Source: Rhizobium sp. Q54 (GTDB taxonomy: Bacteria; Pseudomonadota; Alphaproteobacteria; UBA2966; CAIVPW01). Taken from it: a DNA stretch of 53,376 bases. The notes under the pieces were generated by a model, which worked only from the letters and a program-made list of their open reading frames with translations, made no database searches and had not been told where the DNA came from. The stretch's first letter is position 1, and each line of letters opens with the position of its first letter. Location of the stretch: contig CAMEYM010000021.1 of NCBI GenBank assembly GCA_945947575.1, positions 1 through 53,376 of the forward strand, in the 5' to 3' direction. This document shows positions 38,901 to 44,787 of the stretch, in pieces. Both the position numbers and the translations under genes were made by a program.

Positions 38901-38954
38901 TGGGCGGGGTGGGCTCTTATGGGACTATCTGGGCTATCATGGGATTGCATGGGA
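38901..38954. promoter_or_regulatory. MraZ operator: five TGGGN repeats at 10-bp period
   Basis: TGGGC/A occurs at 38910, 38920, 38930, 38940 and 38950, each copy exactly 10 bp from the next, with an additional TGGGC at 38901 (9 bp off). The repeats read TGGGN on the plus strand, opposite to mraZ. MraZ is known to bind TGGGN repeats separated by 5 bp. They lie just downstream of a minus-strand TTGACG (38955-38960), so bound MraZ would cover the -10 region and start site. Confidence 0.85.
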
Positions 38955-39068
38955 CGTCAATCGAAGCGGGACCTGAGGCGCGTCGATTTGGAGAATTCGT
39001 CTAGTCCTTGTGAAGTCCAAACAATCCTGGACTTTGGGGCCTTCAGTCTGGCCTCCAGCCGTGACTTC

Positions 39069-39083
39069 GTTCCCTCTATGTTC
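39069..39083 (+). promoter_or_regulatory. LexA-type SOS box (GTTC-N7-GTTC)
   Basis: GTTCCCTCTATGTTC is a perfect match to the alphaproteobacterial LexA consensus GTTC-N7-GTTC. It differs from the dinB box at 44754 by one base over the whole 15 bp. It lies 103 nt before rnpB and about 245 nt before mraZ on the other strand. Which transcript it controls is unclear. Confidence 0.6.
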
Positions 39084-39115
39084 TACTTCCATCCACAGGC
39101 AGATGCGGTGCGTCA

Positions 39116-39130
39116 TGGGACCGCATGGGT
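39116..39130 (+). promoter_or_regulatory. second TGGGN pair (possible extra MraZ site)
   Basis: TGGGA at 39116-39120 and TGGGT at 39126-39130 keep the 10-bp period of the main MraZ operator 165 bp away. The pair ends 19 bp before the rnpB -35 element. A two-copy match could be chance in GC-rich DNA. Confidence 0.3.
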
Positions 39131-39149
39131 CGCGGCGGCACGGGCAGCG

Positions 39150-39178
39150 TTGACGGGACCCTCGCCCACCCCTAGCTA
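39150..39178 (+). promoter_or_regulatory. rnpB: predicted rnpB promoter
   Basis: TTGACG (-35, 39150-39155) and TAGCTA (-10, 39173-39178) are separated by exactly 17 bp. The expected start, about 7 nt later, coincides with the first base pairs of the P1 helix of RNase P RNA. Confidence 0.75.
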
Positions 39179-39185
39179 TGCGCCT

Positions 39186-39572
39186 GCGCCAGAGGGCCAG
39201 GTGGCTGCTCTGCCCAGGTTTCCTGCGGCAGGGAGGAAAGTCCGGGCTCCACGGAGACACGGTGCCGGGTAACAACCGGCGGGGGCGACCCCAGGGAAAG
39301 TGCCACAGAAAACAGACCGCCCATCTTCGGATGGGTAAGGGTGAAACGGGGCGGTAAGAGCGCACCGCGCGACTGGCAACAGGAGCGGCACGGCAAACCC
39401 CACCGGGAGCAAGACCGAATAGGAGTGCCACGTCCGGGCGCAAGTCCGGGCAAGCCCGTCTCAGGGCTGAGCATTCGGGTTGGTCGCGCGAGGCGTCCAG
39501 CAATGGACGTCCCAGAGGAATGGCCATCGCCTCGCAAGAGGTACAGAACCCGGCTTATCGGCCCTCTGGCGC
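39186..39572 (+). ncRNA. rnpB: RNase P RNA, bacterial class A
   Basis: The ends pair perfectly as helix P1: GCGCCAGAGGGCC at 39186-39198 with its complement GGCCCTCTGGCGC at 39560-39572. The universal core is present: GAGGAAAGTCCGGGCTCC (39233-39250), the AACCGGCGGGGGCGACCCC region, AGGGTGAAACGG..GGTAAGAGC, and ACAGAACCCGGCTTA (39543-39557). Length, about 387 nt, is normal for class A. It is the catalytic RNA that matures tRNA 5' ends. It diverges from mraZ and converges with the djlA-like gene, whose stop lies 8 nt beyond P1. No U-tract terminator is seen between them. Confidence 0.97.
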
Positions 39573-39579
39573 ACAGCTA

Positions 39580-40320
39580 CTAGACCGGCGCTCCGACGCG
39601 CTCGAGGCCGCGCTCCTTGGAGATGCGGTCGTAGGCGGCGTTGATGGCGGCGACCTTCACCGTCGCCAGTTCGACGAACTCTTGCGGCACACCGCGCGCC
39701 ATCATGGCGTCGGGATGGTGCTCGCGCACGAGAGCGCGCCAGCGCTTCTTGATCTGGTCGGCGCTGGCGTCGCGGGCGACACCGAGGATCGTGTACGGAT
39801 CGGACTGATCGGGCCCGATGTGCGCCTCGCGGATGCGGGCGAACTCGGCTTCCGAGAATCCGAACAGCGATGCGACGCGGCGCAGGTACTCGTCCTCGTC
39901 GGAGACGAAGCGGCCGTCGGCGCGGGCGATGTGGAACAGGCCGTCGAGCAGGTTCTCGAGCACCTTCGGCTGGGTGCGGAACATGCCGCCGATCTGGCTG
40001 GCGTAGGCCTCGAAGCCGGCGACGTCCTTGCGCGCCTGATTGAAGACGCGCGCGACGTTCTTCACCTCGGATTCCGGAACCTGGAAGACCTGGCGGAACG
40101 CGGCGACCTCATCCGCCGTCACGACGCCATCGGCCTTGGCCATCTTGGCGCCGAGGGCGATGACCGCGATGGTGAAGGCGATGGAGTGGACGTCACCCAC
40201 CGTCGTCTCGTCGCGGGCGCGATCGACCGCGTGGCCGGCGATGCCGCCCAAGAGCGCGCCCAATGGGCCGCCGACGGCGAAGCCGGCAGCTCCGCCGACG
40301 ATCTTTCCCCAGATGCTCAT
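39580..40320 (-). CDS. DjlA-like TerB/J-domain co-chaperone
   Basis: 246 residues, ATG at 40318-40320. A Gly/Ala-rich hydrophobic start (IVGGAAGFAVGGPLGALLGGIAGHAVD) resembles a glycine-zipper membrane segment; quoted in part as GGAAGFAVGGPLGALLGGIA. Next is a TerB domain (about 45-165) with acidic DGVVTADEVAAFR and DGRFVSDEDEYLRR motifs. The C-terminal J domain (DPYTILGVARDASADQIKKR) has the HPD tripeptide in REHHPDAMMARG, so it should stimulate an Hsp70 ATPase. Membrane-proximal DnaK co-chaperone is the likely role. Confidence 0.92.
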   Translation of the reverse strand: MSIWGKIVGGAAGFAVGGPLGALLGGIAGHAVDRARDETTVGDVHSIAFTIAVIALGAKMAKADGVVTADEVAAFRQVFQVPESEVKNVARVFNQARKDVAGFEAYASQIGGMFRTQPKVLENLLDGLFHIARADGRFVSDEDEYLRRVASLFGFSEAEFARIREAHIGPDQSDPYTILGVARDASADQIKKRWRALVREHHPDAMMARGVPQEFVELATVKVAAINAAYDRISKERGLERVGAPV

Positions 40321-40358
40321 GGCTTAGCCTGCGCCGCTGCTCGCACTGGCAACATAGG

Positions 40359-40886
40359 TCAGCGTTTGTACAGCGACAGGTGCTCGTCCAGGTAATCCAT
40401 CATGCGGATCACCCTGCTGGAGTTGGAGCCGAAATCGCCGACCGAGTAGACCGAGCGGCTGAAGATCGCCACCGAGCCGCGCGTCTCGCCGTTCGGGAAG
40501 ATCTGCACCGTCACCAGGTCGGGCAGCTGGAAGAAGGCGCGGCGCTGCAGGTAGGTGTACTGGCGGATCGTGTCGTCGGACTGCACGAGTTCGAGTTGCG
40601 GGAACAGCTCGCCGAGCATGCGGTCCCACGTGCGCTTGATGCTGTTGACGTCGTTGTCATAGATCGGCGTGCGGTCGTCGAGCTCGACGCACATGTCGTA
40701 GCCGGGGCACGCCAGCCACTGCGCCGGACCGCGCAGGGACGCCATCTTGGTGAAGTCGATCTTCTCGATCGGCCCGACGGCGAACATCGCCTGGAAGGGA
40801 CCGCGGCCCAGGGGCGTGACGCCAAGGATGACGAACACCACCGCGCCCACAACCACGAGCCCGATCAGCCAGGAGAGAACACGCAT
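40359..40886 (-). CDS. DUF1499-type membrane-anchored protein
   Basis: 175 residues, ATG at 40884-40886. One N-terminal transmembrane helix (LSWLIGLVVVGAVVFVILGV, about 4-23) is followed by an extracytoplasmic domain. TRGSVAIFSRSVYSVGDFGS and NSSRVIRMMDYLDEHL near the end are typical of DUF1499 proteins. The molecular function of the family is unknown. It lies 29 nt downstream of the pterin dehydratase gene on the same strand and could be co-transcribed. Confidence 0.75.
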   Translation of the reverse strand: MRVLSWLIGLVVVGAVVFVILGVTPLGRGPFQAMFAVGPIEKIDFTKMASLRGPAQWLACPGYDMCVELDDRTPIYDNDVNSIKRTWDRMLGELFPQLELVQSDDTIRQYTYLQRRAFFQLPDLVTVQIFPNGETRGSVAIFSRSVYSVGDFGSNSSRVIRMMDYLDEHLSLYKR

Positions 40887-40915
40887 CGCCGGATTTCCTT
40901 GAGGATCGAGAGAGA

Positions 40916-41254
40916 CTAGGCCGCGCCGGGAGCCAGCTTGTTGATCTTGGCCGCCAGGATGAAGTCGTTCTGATGCAGGCCGTGGATCTTGTGGGTGTAG
41001 AGCACGACCTTGGCGTAGCCCCAGCCGAACGTAATGTCGGGATGATGGCCTTCGTCCTCGGCGAGGTCACCGACCTTGGTGACGAACGCCATCGACGCCT
41101 TGAAGTCGGGGAACTTGAAGGTGCGCTCGATCCAGACGTCGTCCGCGGACATGGTCCAGCCCGGCGTCTCCTTGAGCATCGGAGCCGCCTCGAAGCGGGA
41201 CAGCGGCGGAATGCCGCCGCGGCAGGGGACGCAGGACTGCTGGTCGAGACCCAT
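40916..41254 (-). CDS. phhB: 4a-hydroxytetrahydrobiopterin dehydratase (pterin-4a-carbinolamine dehydratase)
   Basis: 112 residues from ATG 41252-41254. The active-site block DLAEDEGHHPDITFGWGYAK carries the catalytic His pair, followed by VVLYTHKIHGLHQNDFILAA, the family's end. The N-terminal CVPCRGGIPPL is a common extension in alphaproteobacterial members. It dehydrates the carbinolamine formed by aromatic amino-acid hydroxylases, regenerating the pterin cofactor. No hydroxylase gene is in the window. Confidence 0.93.
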   Translation of the reverse strand: MGLDQQSCVPCRGGIPPLSRFEAAPMLKETPGWTMSADDVWIERTFKFPDFKASMAFVTKVGDLAEDEGHHPDITFGWGYAKVVLYTHKIHGLHQNDFILAAKINKLAPGAA

Positions 41255-41383
41255 GGGGGACAATGTAGTCGGGTTGCCTATCGGCGCAAATCCGTTTAAG
41301 GGGCCGCGCGTGCAGCGCGAGGCCGGCCGCCTAGGGGATCGCCTGGGCTTTGCTGGGGCGGGCGCAGCCGCTAGCGTGCCTGC

Positions 41384-42088
41384 ATGAATGCAGTCCTGAT
41401 CACCGGCGCCAACCGCGGCATCGGCCTCGCCTTCGCGCAGTCGTATGCCAAGGACGGCTGGCGCGTGTTCGCCACCTGCCGCACGCCGGCCAAGGCCAAG
41501 GAGCTGGAGAAGCTCGCGGCGGGGTCGGGAGCCAAGGGACAAGGAGTCGTCAGCGTGCATGCGCTCGACGTCGCCGATGGTACGGCGATCGCCGCGCTCG
41601 GCAAGTCGTTGGCAGCCGAGTCGATCGATGTGCTCCTCAACAACGCCGGCGTCTACGACCCCTCCCCTTCGTTCGGACGCACCGACTATGACGCCTGGGA
41701 GCAGGTGTTCCGCGTCAACACCATGGCAGCGTTGCGCATGGCGGAAGCATTCGTCGAGCAGGTGGCGCGCAGCCAGAAGAAGCTGATGGCCGGCATCTCG
41801 AGCGGCATGGGCTCGATCGCCGACAACGGCTCGGGCGGCTACTACGCCTACCGCACGTCGAAATCGGCGCTGCAGATGGTGATGCGCTCGCTGGCCATGG
41901 ATCTGCGCGGGCGCGGCATCATCGCCGTGGCGATGAACCCCGGCTGGGTGAAGACCGACATGGGCGGGCCGGGCGGCACCCTCAGCGCGGACGAAAGCGC
42001 ACGGCGCATGCGCGCGGTGTTCGACAAGCTGACGCCCAACGACTCGGGAAAATTCTGGCATCACACCGGCAAGGAGTTCCCATGGTGA
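41384..42088 (+). CDS. short-chain dehydrogenase/reductase (C-factor-like)
   Basis: 234 residues, ATG 41384, with no clear SD. NAD(P)-binding VLITGANRGIGLAFAQSY (about 4-21), LLNNAGVYDPSPSF, catalytic Ser in AGISSGMGSIADN and the Tyr/Lys pair in YYAYRTSKSAL. PGWVKTDMGG near the end is typical of the CsgA/C-factor sub-branch. The substrate cannot be read. The stop overlaps the start of the Kelch gene by 7 nt, so the two are translationally coupled. Confidence 0.92.
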   Translation: MNAVLITGANRGIGLAFAQSYAKDGWRVFATCRTPAKAKELEKLAAGSGAKGQGVVSVHALDVADGTAIAALGKSLAAESIDVLLNNAGVYDPSPSFGRTDYDAWEQVFRVNTMAALRMAEAFVEQVARSQKKLMAGISSGMGSIADNGSGGYYAYRTSKSALQMVMRSLAMDLRGRGIIAVAMNPGWVKTDMGGPGGTLSADESARRMRAVFDKLTPNDSGKFWHHTGKEFPW

Positions 42089-43053
42089 CGTCTGTGGTTC
42101 GCGCGCGTAACCGCGCGGCCCTCGCACTTCTGTTGGCGCTGTGGCCGGGCGTTGCGCTTGCGCAGCCGCGCACCATCGACGGGACGTGGGAGACCAAGGC
42201 GCCGATGCCGACGGCGCGCTCGGAAATTGCCGCAGCGACAATCGACACGCGCGTCTACGTGGTCGGCGGCCTGATCCAGAGCGGCGGTATCGCCACCTTC
42301 GAGATGTACGACACGGTCGCCAACCGCTGGCAGGCGCTGGCGCCGATCCCGGAAGCGCGCCACCACACCGCCGCGGCCGGACACGACGGCCGCGTCTATG
42401 TGAGCGGCGGCTACCGCGCCTCGTTCAACGAGCCGCTGCGCACGTTGTGGATGTTCGACCCGGCCGCCAACACCTGGACGCGCCGCGCCGACATGCCGGG
42501 CGAGCGCGCCGCGCACGCCATGGTCGCGGTCGCCGGCAAGCTGTACGTCGTCGGCGGCGTCGGCGACTTCCCCCAACGCATGTGGGCCTATGACCCCGCC
42601 ACCGACCGTTGGGCCACCAACGTCGCGGCGTTGCCGACGGTGCGCGAGCACACGTCCGCGGCGGCGCTCGACGGCAAGCTGTACCTGATGGGCGGGCGCT
42701 GGAGCGGGCGCAACCAGACCACCGCCGAGGTCTACGACCCCGCCACCGACCGCTGGAGCAAGCTCGCCGACATGCCGACGGCGCGCGGCGGACTTACGGC
42801 GGCGGCGATCCAGGGCCGCATCCACGTCGCCGGCGGCGAGGAACTCGGCGGCGACAAGACGTTCAACCAGAACGAGGCGTACGACCCGGCGACGAACACG
42901 TGGGCCGCCGCAACGCTCATGCCGACGGCGCGCCATGGACTGACGAGCGCGGGCATCGACGGCGTCCTCTACGTGATTGGTGGCGCGACGCGCGCCGGTG
43001 GCGGGACGTACACGTCGCTCTCGAATCTCGTCGAGGCGTTTCGGGCGCGCTAA
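42082..43053 (+). CDS. secreted Kelch-repeat beta-propeller protein
   Basis: 323 residues. An Arg-containing N-region and hydrophobic core (AALALLLALWPGVALA) end with AQ, a plausible signal peptidase I site, so export to the periplasm is likely. The mature part has six Kelch repeats, each with a double-Gly strand end and a spaced Tyr/Trp. Examples are RVYVVGGL, RVYVSGGY, KLYVVGGV, KLYLMGGR, RIHVAGGEE and VLYVIGGA, with YDPATDRW-type turns. A six-bladed propeller is expected; such proteins bind ligands or act as sialate mutarotase-like enzymes, but no catalytic residues are recognisable. The start overlaps the SDR stop. Confidence 0.9.
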   Translation: MVTSVVRARNRAALALLLALWPGVALAQPRTIDGTWETKAPMPTARSEIAAATIDTRVYVVGGLIQSGGIATFEMYDTVANRWQALAPIPEARHHTAAAGHDGRVYVSGGYRASFNEPLRTLWMFDPAANTWTRRADMPGERAAHAMVAVAGKLYVVGGVGDFPQRMWAYDPATDRWATNVAALPTVREHTSAAALDGKLYLMGGRWSGRNQTTAEVYDPATDRWSKLADMPTARGGLTAAAIQGRIHVAGGEELGGDKTFNQNEAYDPATNTWAAATLMPTARHGLTSAGIDGVLYVIGGATRAGGGTYTSLSNLVEAFRAR

Positions 43054-43453
43054 CCAGATTCGTGGCCGCAACAACGGTGGTTGCGGGCCGTCTGCGGGCG
43101 TCAACGGCACCGGACCCCGGGCCAGATCAGCATGGGATGGCGGCGTGGTCGCGAGAGTCTCTTGACCCTCACCCCGGCCCTCCCCCTTTGCAGGGGGAGG
43201 GAGGTGCTGGCGCGCGCGCGTTCTTGGGGCGCCGGCGCGACGCGGTCCACCCGGTTCGCCCCGCGCAAAATGCGCGGGCTTGCGCGGGCCAAGGGCGCGG
43301 TGCGCCTGCCCGGCAGATACGAATCGTGCTGATGGGAGATCGAGGTCTTGGGGCGTGTCCATTGTGCGCTGGGCTCTCGAGTTCCGCGCACCATATACTA
43401 ATCGTATCGTATTGTCAACCCATTACGTATTTGGCGGCGCCCCCGCCGGCGCG
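43054..43453. other. 400-nt intergenic stretch with repeat and an orphan promoter-like sequence
   Basis: Lies between two convergent units (Kelch gene and the ArsR operon). It contains the palindromic repeat copy 2 and, at about 43391-43421, an AT-rich patch (ATACTAATCGTATCGTATTG). On the minus strand this offers a perfect TTGACA with TATATG/TATGGT 15-17 bp further on. No gene in reach fits that promoter. The longer frames over this stretch are chance. Confidence 0.5.
43153..43201. repeat. intergenic GC-rich palindromic repeat, copy 2
   Basis: TCTCTTGACCCTCACCCCGG leads into CCCTCCCCC, a short loop and GGGGGAGGG (hairpin 43178-43201). The lead-in is nearly identical to copy 3 near 44669. It is located between convergent genes, where the stem could act as a bidirectional transcription stop. 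Confidence 0.8.
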
Positions 43454-43642
43454 TCAACTGCCGCGCCGGTTCAGGTACGGCAACACGAACAAGTACCGGC
43501 CGCTGAACAGCAGCAGGAAGAGCGGCAACAGCGTGAGCGCGCCGACGTAGAGCGCGATCGGCTCGCGGCCGATGACGGCGAAGTTGGCCAGCACCGCCAG
43601 CGTGAAGGTGACGGCGAGCCCGCGTGCATCTGGCGAATCCAT
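43454..43642 (-). CDS. small membrane protein (62 aa), unknown function
   Basis: Start ATG 43640-43642, with AGGAAC about ten bases upstream. Two hydrophobic helices are clear (GLAVTFTLAVLANFAVIG, about 8-25, and ALYVGALTLLPLFLLLFSG, about 30-48) with a short basic tail, so it is an integral inner-membrane hairpin. It is 27 nt downstream of the DUF1801 gene and is probably the third gene of the ArsR operon. The overlapping longer frame on the same strand has no such pattern. I do not recognise the family. Confidence 0.65.
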   Translation of the reverse strand: MDSPDARGLAVTFTLAVLANFAVIGREPIALYVGALTLLPLFLLLFSGRYLFVLPYLNRRGS

Positions 43643-43669
43643 TTGTTCCAGTTCCTGGGGACCTCCCTC

Positions 43670-44239
43670 CTACTTCTTCGATGACGCGCCGTTGCCGGCC
43701 ACAGCGGCTTTCACCAGCGCCTGGAATGCGCGCGCGTCGATCGTCTCGCCTTCGCGGATGTCGATGGCGCGGCGCGTGGCGCCTTCCAGACTGGAATTGA
43801 ACAGGCGCTGCGGGTCGGGGACAGCGGCGCCGCGCATAAAGGTGAGCTTGACGACCTGGGTGTAGACCTCGCCGGTGCAGACGATGCCGTTGTTCGACCA
43901 GACCGGGACGCCCCACTTCCACTCCTCGGTCGTGCCGGGAGCGGCATCGAGGATCAGCGCGCGCAAGCGCGAGAGCGTCTCGCCACGCCAACCGCCGGCG
44001 TCGCCGATGCGCTGATCGATGAGCTCGGACGCGGTCTTCCCGGCGGGAATCTTCTCGCCCTTCTTCACGTGCAGCGCGCGCGCGGGTGCGGAGGCTTTCT
44101 TCGGCGCGGGCTTCGCTTTGGTCGCCTTCGCGGGCTTGGCGATCGCGGACCTCTTGGCCCGCGCGCCCTTTGCCGCGGCCTTTTTTTCCTTAGCTTTCCG
44201 TATCGCGGGACGCCCTTTGGGCTTCGCCTTCGCTTTCAT
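43670..44239 (-). CDS. DUF1801 (YdhG-like) protein with Lys/Ala-rich N-terminal tail
   Basis: 189 residues from ATG 44237-44239, overlapping the arsR stop by 4 nt. The first 60 residues are almost only Lys, Ala, Arg and Pro (for example KAKAKPKGRPAIRKAKEKK), a histone-H1-like disordered tail that could bind DNA. The rest is a DUF1801 domain: TEEWKWGVPVWSNNGIVCTG and KLTFMRGAAVPDPQRLFNSS. DUF1801 proteins are small, of unclear biochemical role, and often sit beside ArsR regulators, as here. Confidence 0.85.
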   Translation of the reverse strand: MKAKAKPKGRPAIRKAKEKKAAAKGARAKRSAIAKPAKATKAKPAPKKASAPARALHVKKGEKIPAGKTASELIDQRIGDAGGWRGETLSRLRALILDAAPGTTEEWKWGVPVWSNNGIVCTGEVYTQVVKLTFMRGAAVPDPQRLFNSSLEGATRRAIDIREGETIDARAFQALVKAAVAGNGASSKK

Positions 44240-44559
44240 TGGTCCATCCTTTTGAGAAGGTCTTCGAGGTCGTCGAACCGGCTTTGCCAATAGCCGGTCA
44301 TCTGGCTGGTCCAGTCGATGAGCGGCGCGAGCGCGCCGAGATGCGCGCTGTAGTGCGTGTGGCGGCCCTCGTGGCGGTCGCGCACGAGTCCGGCCTGCTT
44401 CAGCTGCGCCAGGTGCTTGGAGACGACGGGTTGGGAGACGCCGGCGCGCGCGGTGAGCGCCGCGACGGTCTTCTCCCCCTCCGCGCACAGGCGCTCGAAG
44501 AGCGCGCGCCGGGTGGGATCGGCGAGGGTGCGGAAGAGTGCGTCGTGGGTGGCCGGCAC
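44236..44559 (-). CDS. ArsR-family winged-helix regulator
   Basis: 107 residues, ATG at 44557-44559. Winged HTH: LFRTLADPTRRALFERLCAE at the start, ARAGVSQPVVSKHLAQLKQA as recognition helix, RDRHEGRHTHYSAHL as the wing. It lacks the CxC metal motif of ArsR/SmtB metal sensors, so it belongs to the metal-independent subgroup that usually controls a downstream enzyme or SRPBCC gene. The following DUF1801 and small membrane genes are probably its targets. An inverted repeat lies just upstream of its start. Confidence 0.9.
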   Translation of the reverse strand: MPATHDALFRTLADPTRRALFERLCAEGEKTVAALTARAGVSQPVVSKHLAQLKQAGLVRDRHEGRHTHYSAHLGALAPLIDWTSQMTGYWQSRFDDLEDLLKRMDQ

Positions 44560-44564
44560 TGTTG

Positions 44565-44588
44565 ACCCATATGCAAATGGCTATGGGT
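44565..44588. promoter_or_regulatory. inverted repeat upstream of arsR-type gene (candidate operator)
   Basis: ACCCATA (44565-44571) and TATGGGT (44582-44588), 10 bp apart, in an AT-rich patch directly in front of the regulator's start codon. Spacing and position fit an ArsR dimer site. Overlapping ATGCA motifs in the spacer make the exact core uncertain. Confidence 0.45.
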
Positions 44589-44668
44589 AATGCATAGCTA
44601 CGGAGCTATTGGTTCGTCAAGCGGTCTGGCGCTCCGACGAGCGGAGGGGAGCGCCGGCGAAGCGGCGC

Positions 44669-44715
44669 GACTCTCTTTGACCCTCACCCTGCCCTCCCCC
44701 TGTGCAGGGAGAGGG
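44669..44715. repeat. intergenic GC-rich palindromic repeat, copy 3
   Basis: CTCTCTTTGACCCTCACCCT is followed by CCCTCCCCC, a loop and AGGGAGAGGG (hairpin 44692-44715). It is almost identical to copy 2 over its first 25 nt. It lies 23 nt upstream of the dinB promoter. Confidence 0.8.
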
Positions 44716-44737
44716 TGTCCAGGTCGGCAGGGCGGCG

Positions 44738-44768
44738 TTGACGCGAGCACCGTGTTCCCTTTATGTTC
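44738..44768 (+). promoter_or_regulatory. dinB: dinB promoter with overlapping LexA box
   Basis: TTGACG (-35, 44738-44743) with TATGTT (-10, 44762-44767) 18 bp on. Overlapping the -10 is GTTCCCTTTATGTTC (44754-44768), a perfect GTTC-N7-GTTC LexA box of the alphaproteobacterial type. Twenty bases separate it from the dinB ATG. LexA bound here would block polymerase, so dinB should be SOS-induced. Confidence 0.85.
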
Positions 44769-44787
44769 TCGTTCCAACGAGGCCCTC

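Larger units (their letters stand above)
38823..39185. other. 363-nt divergent control region between mraZ and rnpB
   Basis: No gene is seen. It contains six TGGGN units near mraZ, a TTGACG at 38955-38960 on the minus strand, a short inverted repeat AAGTCCA/TGGACTT (39013-39019 and 39028-39034), a LexA-type box, a further TGGGN pair and the rnpB promoter. The individual elements are listed separately. Confidence 0.7.

Noticed and set aside
39013-39034. Inverted repeat AAGTCCA/TGGACTT as a terminator
   Set aside because: The stem is only 7 bp, with an 8-nt loop and no T-run; no gene ends nearby on either strand.
39079-39272. Possible SOS-induced peptide starting at the ATG inside the LexA box
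   Set aside because: The frame runs straight into RNase P RNA, lacks an SD and shows no membrane segment as expected for a SidA-like inhibitor.
43101-43394. 97-codon minus-strand ORF right behind the orphan promoter
   Set aside because: It runs through the palindromic repeat, has Arg/Pro-rich noise composition and no SD.
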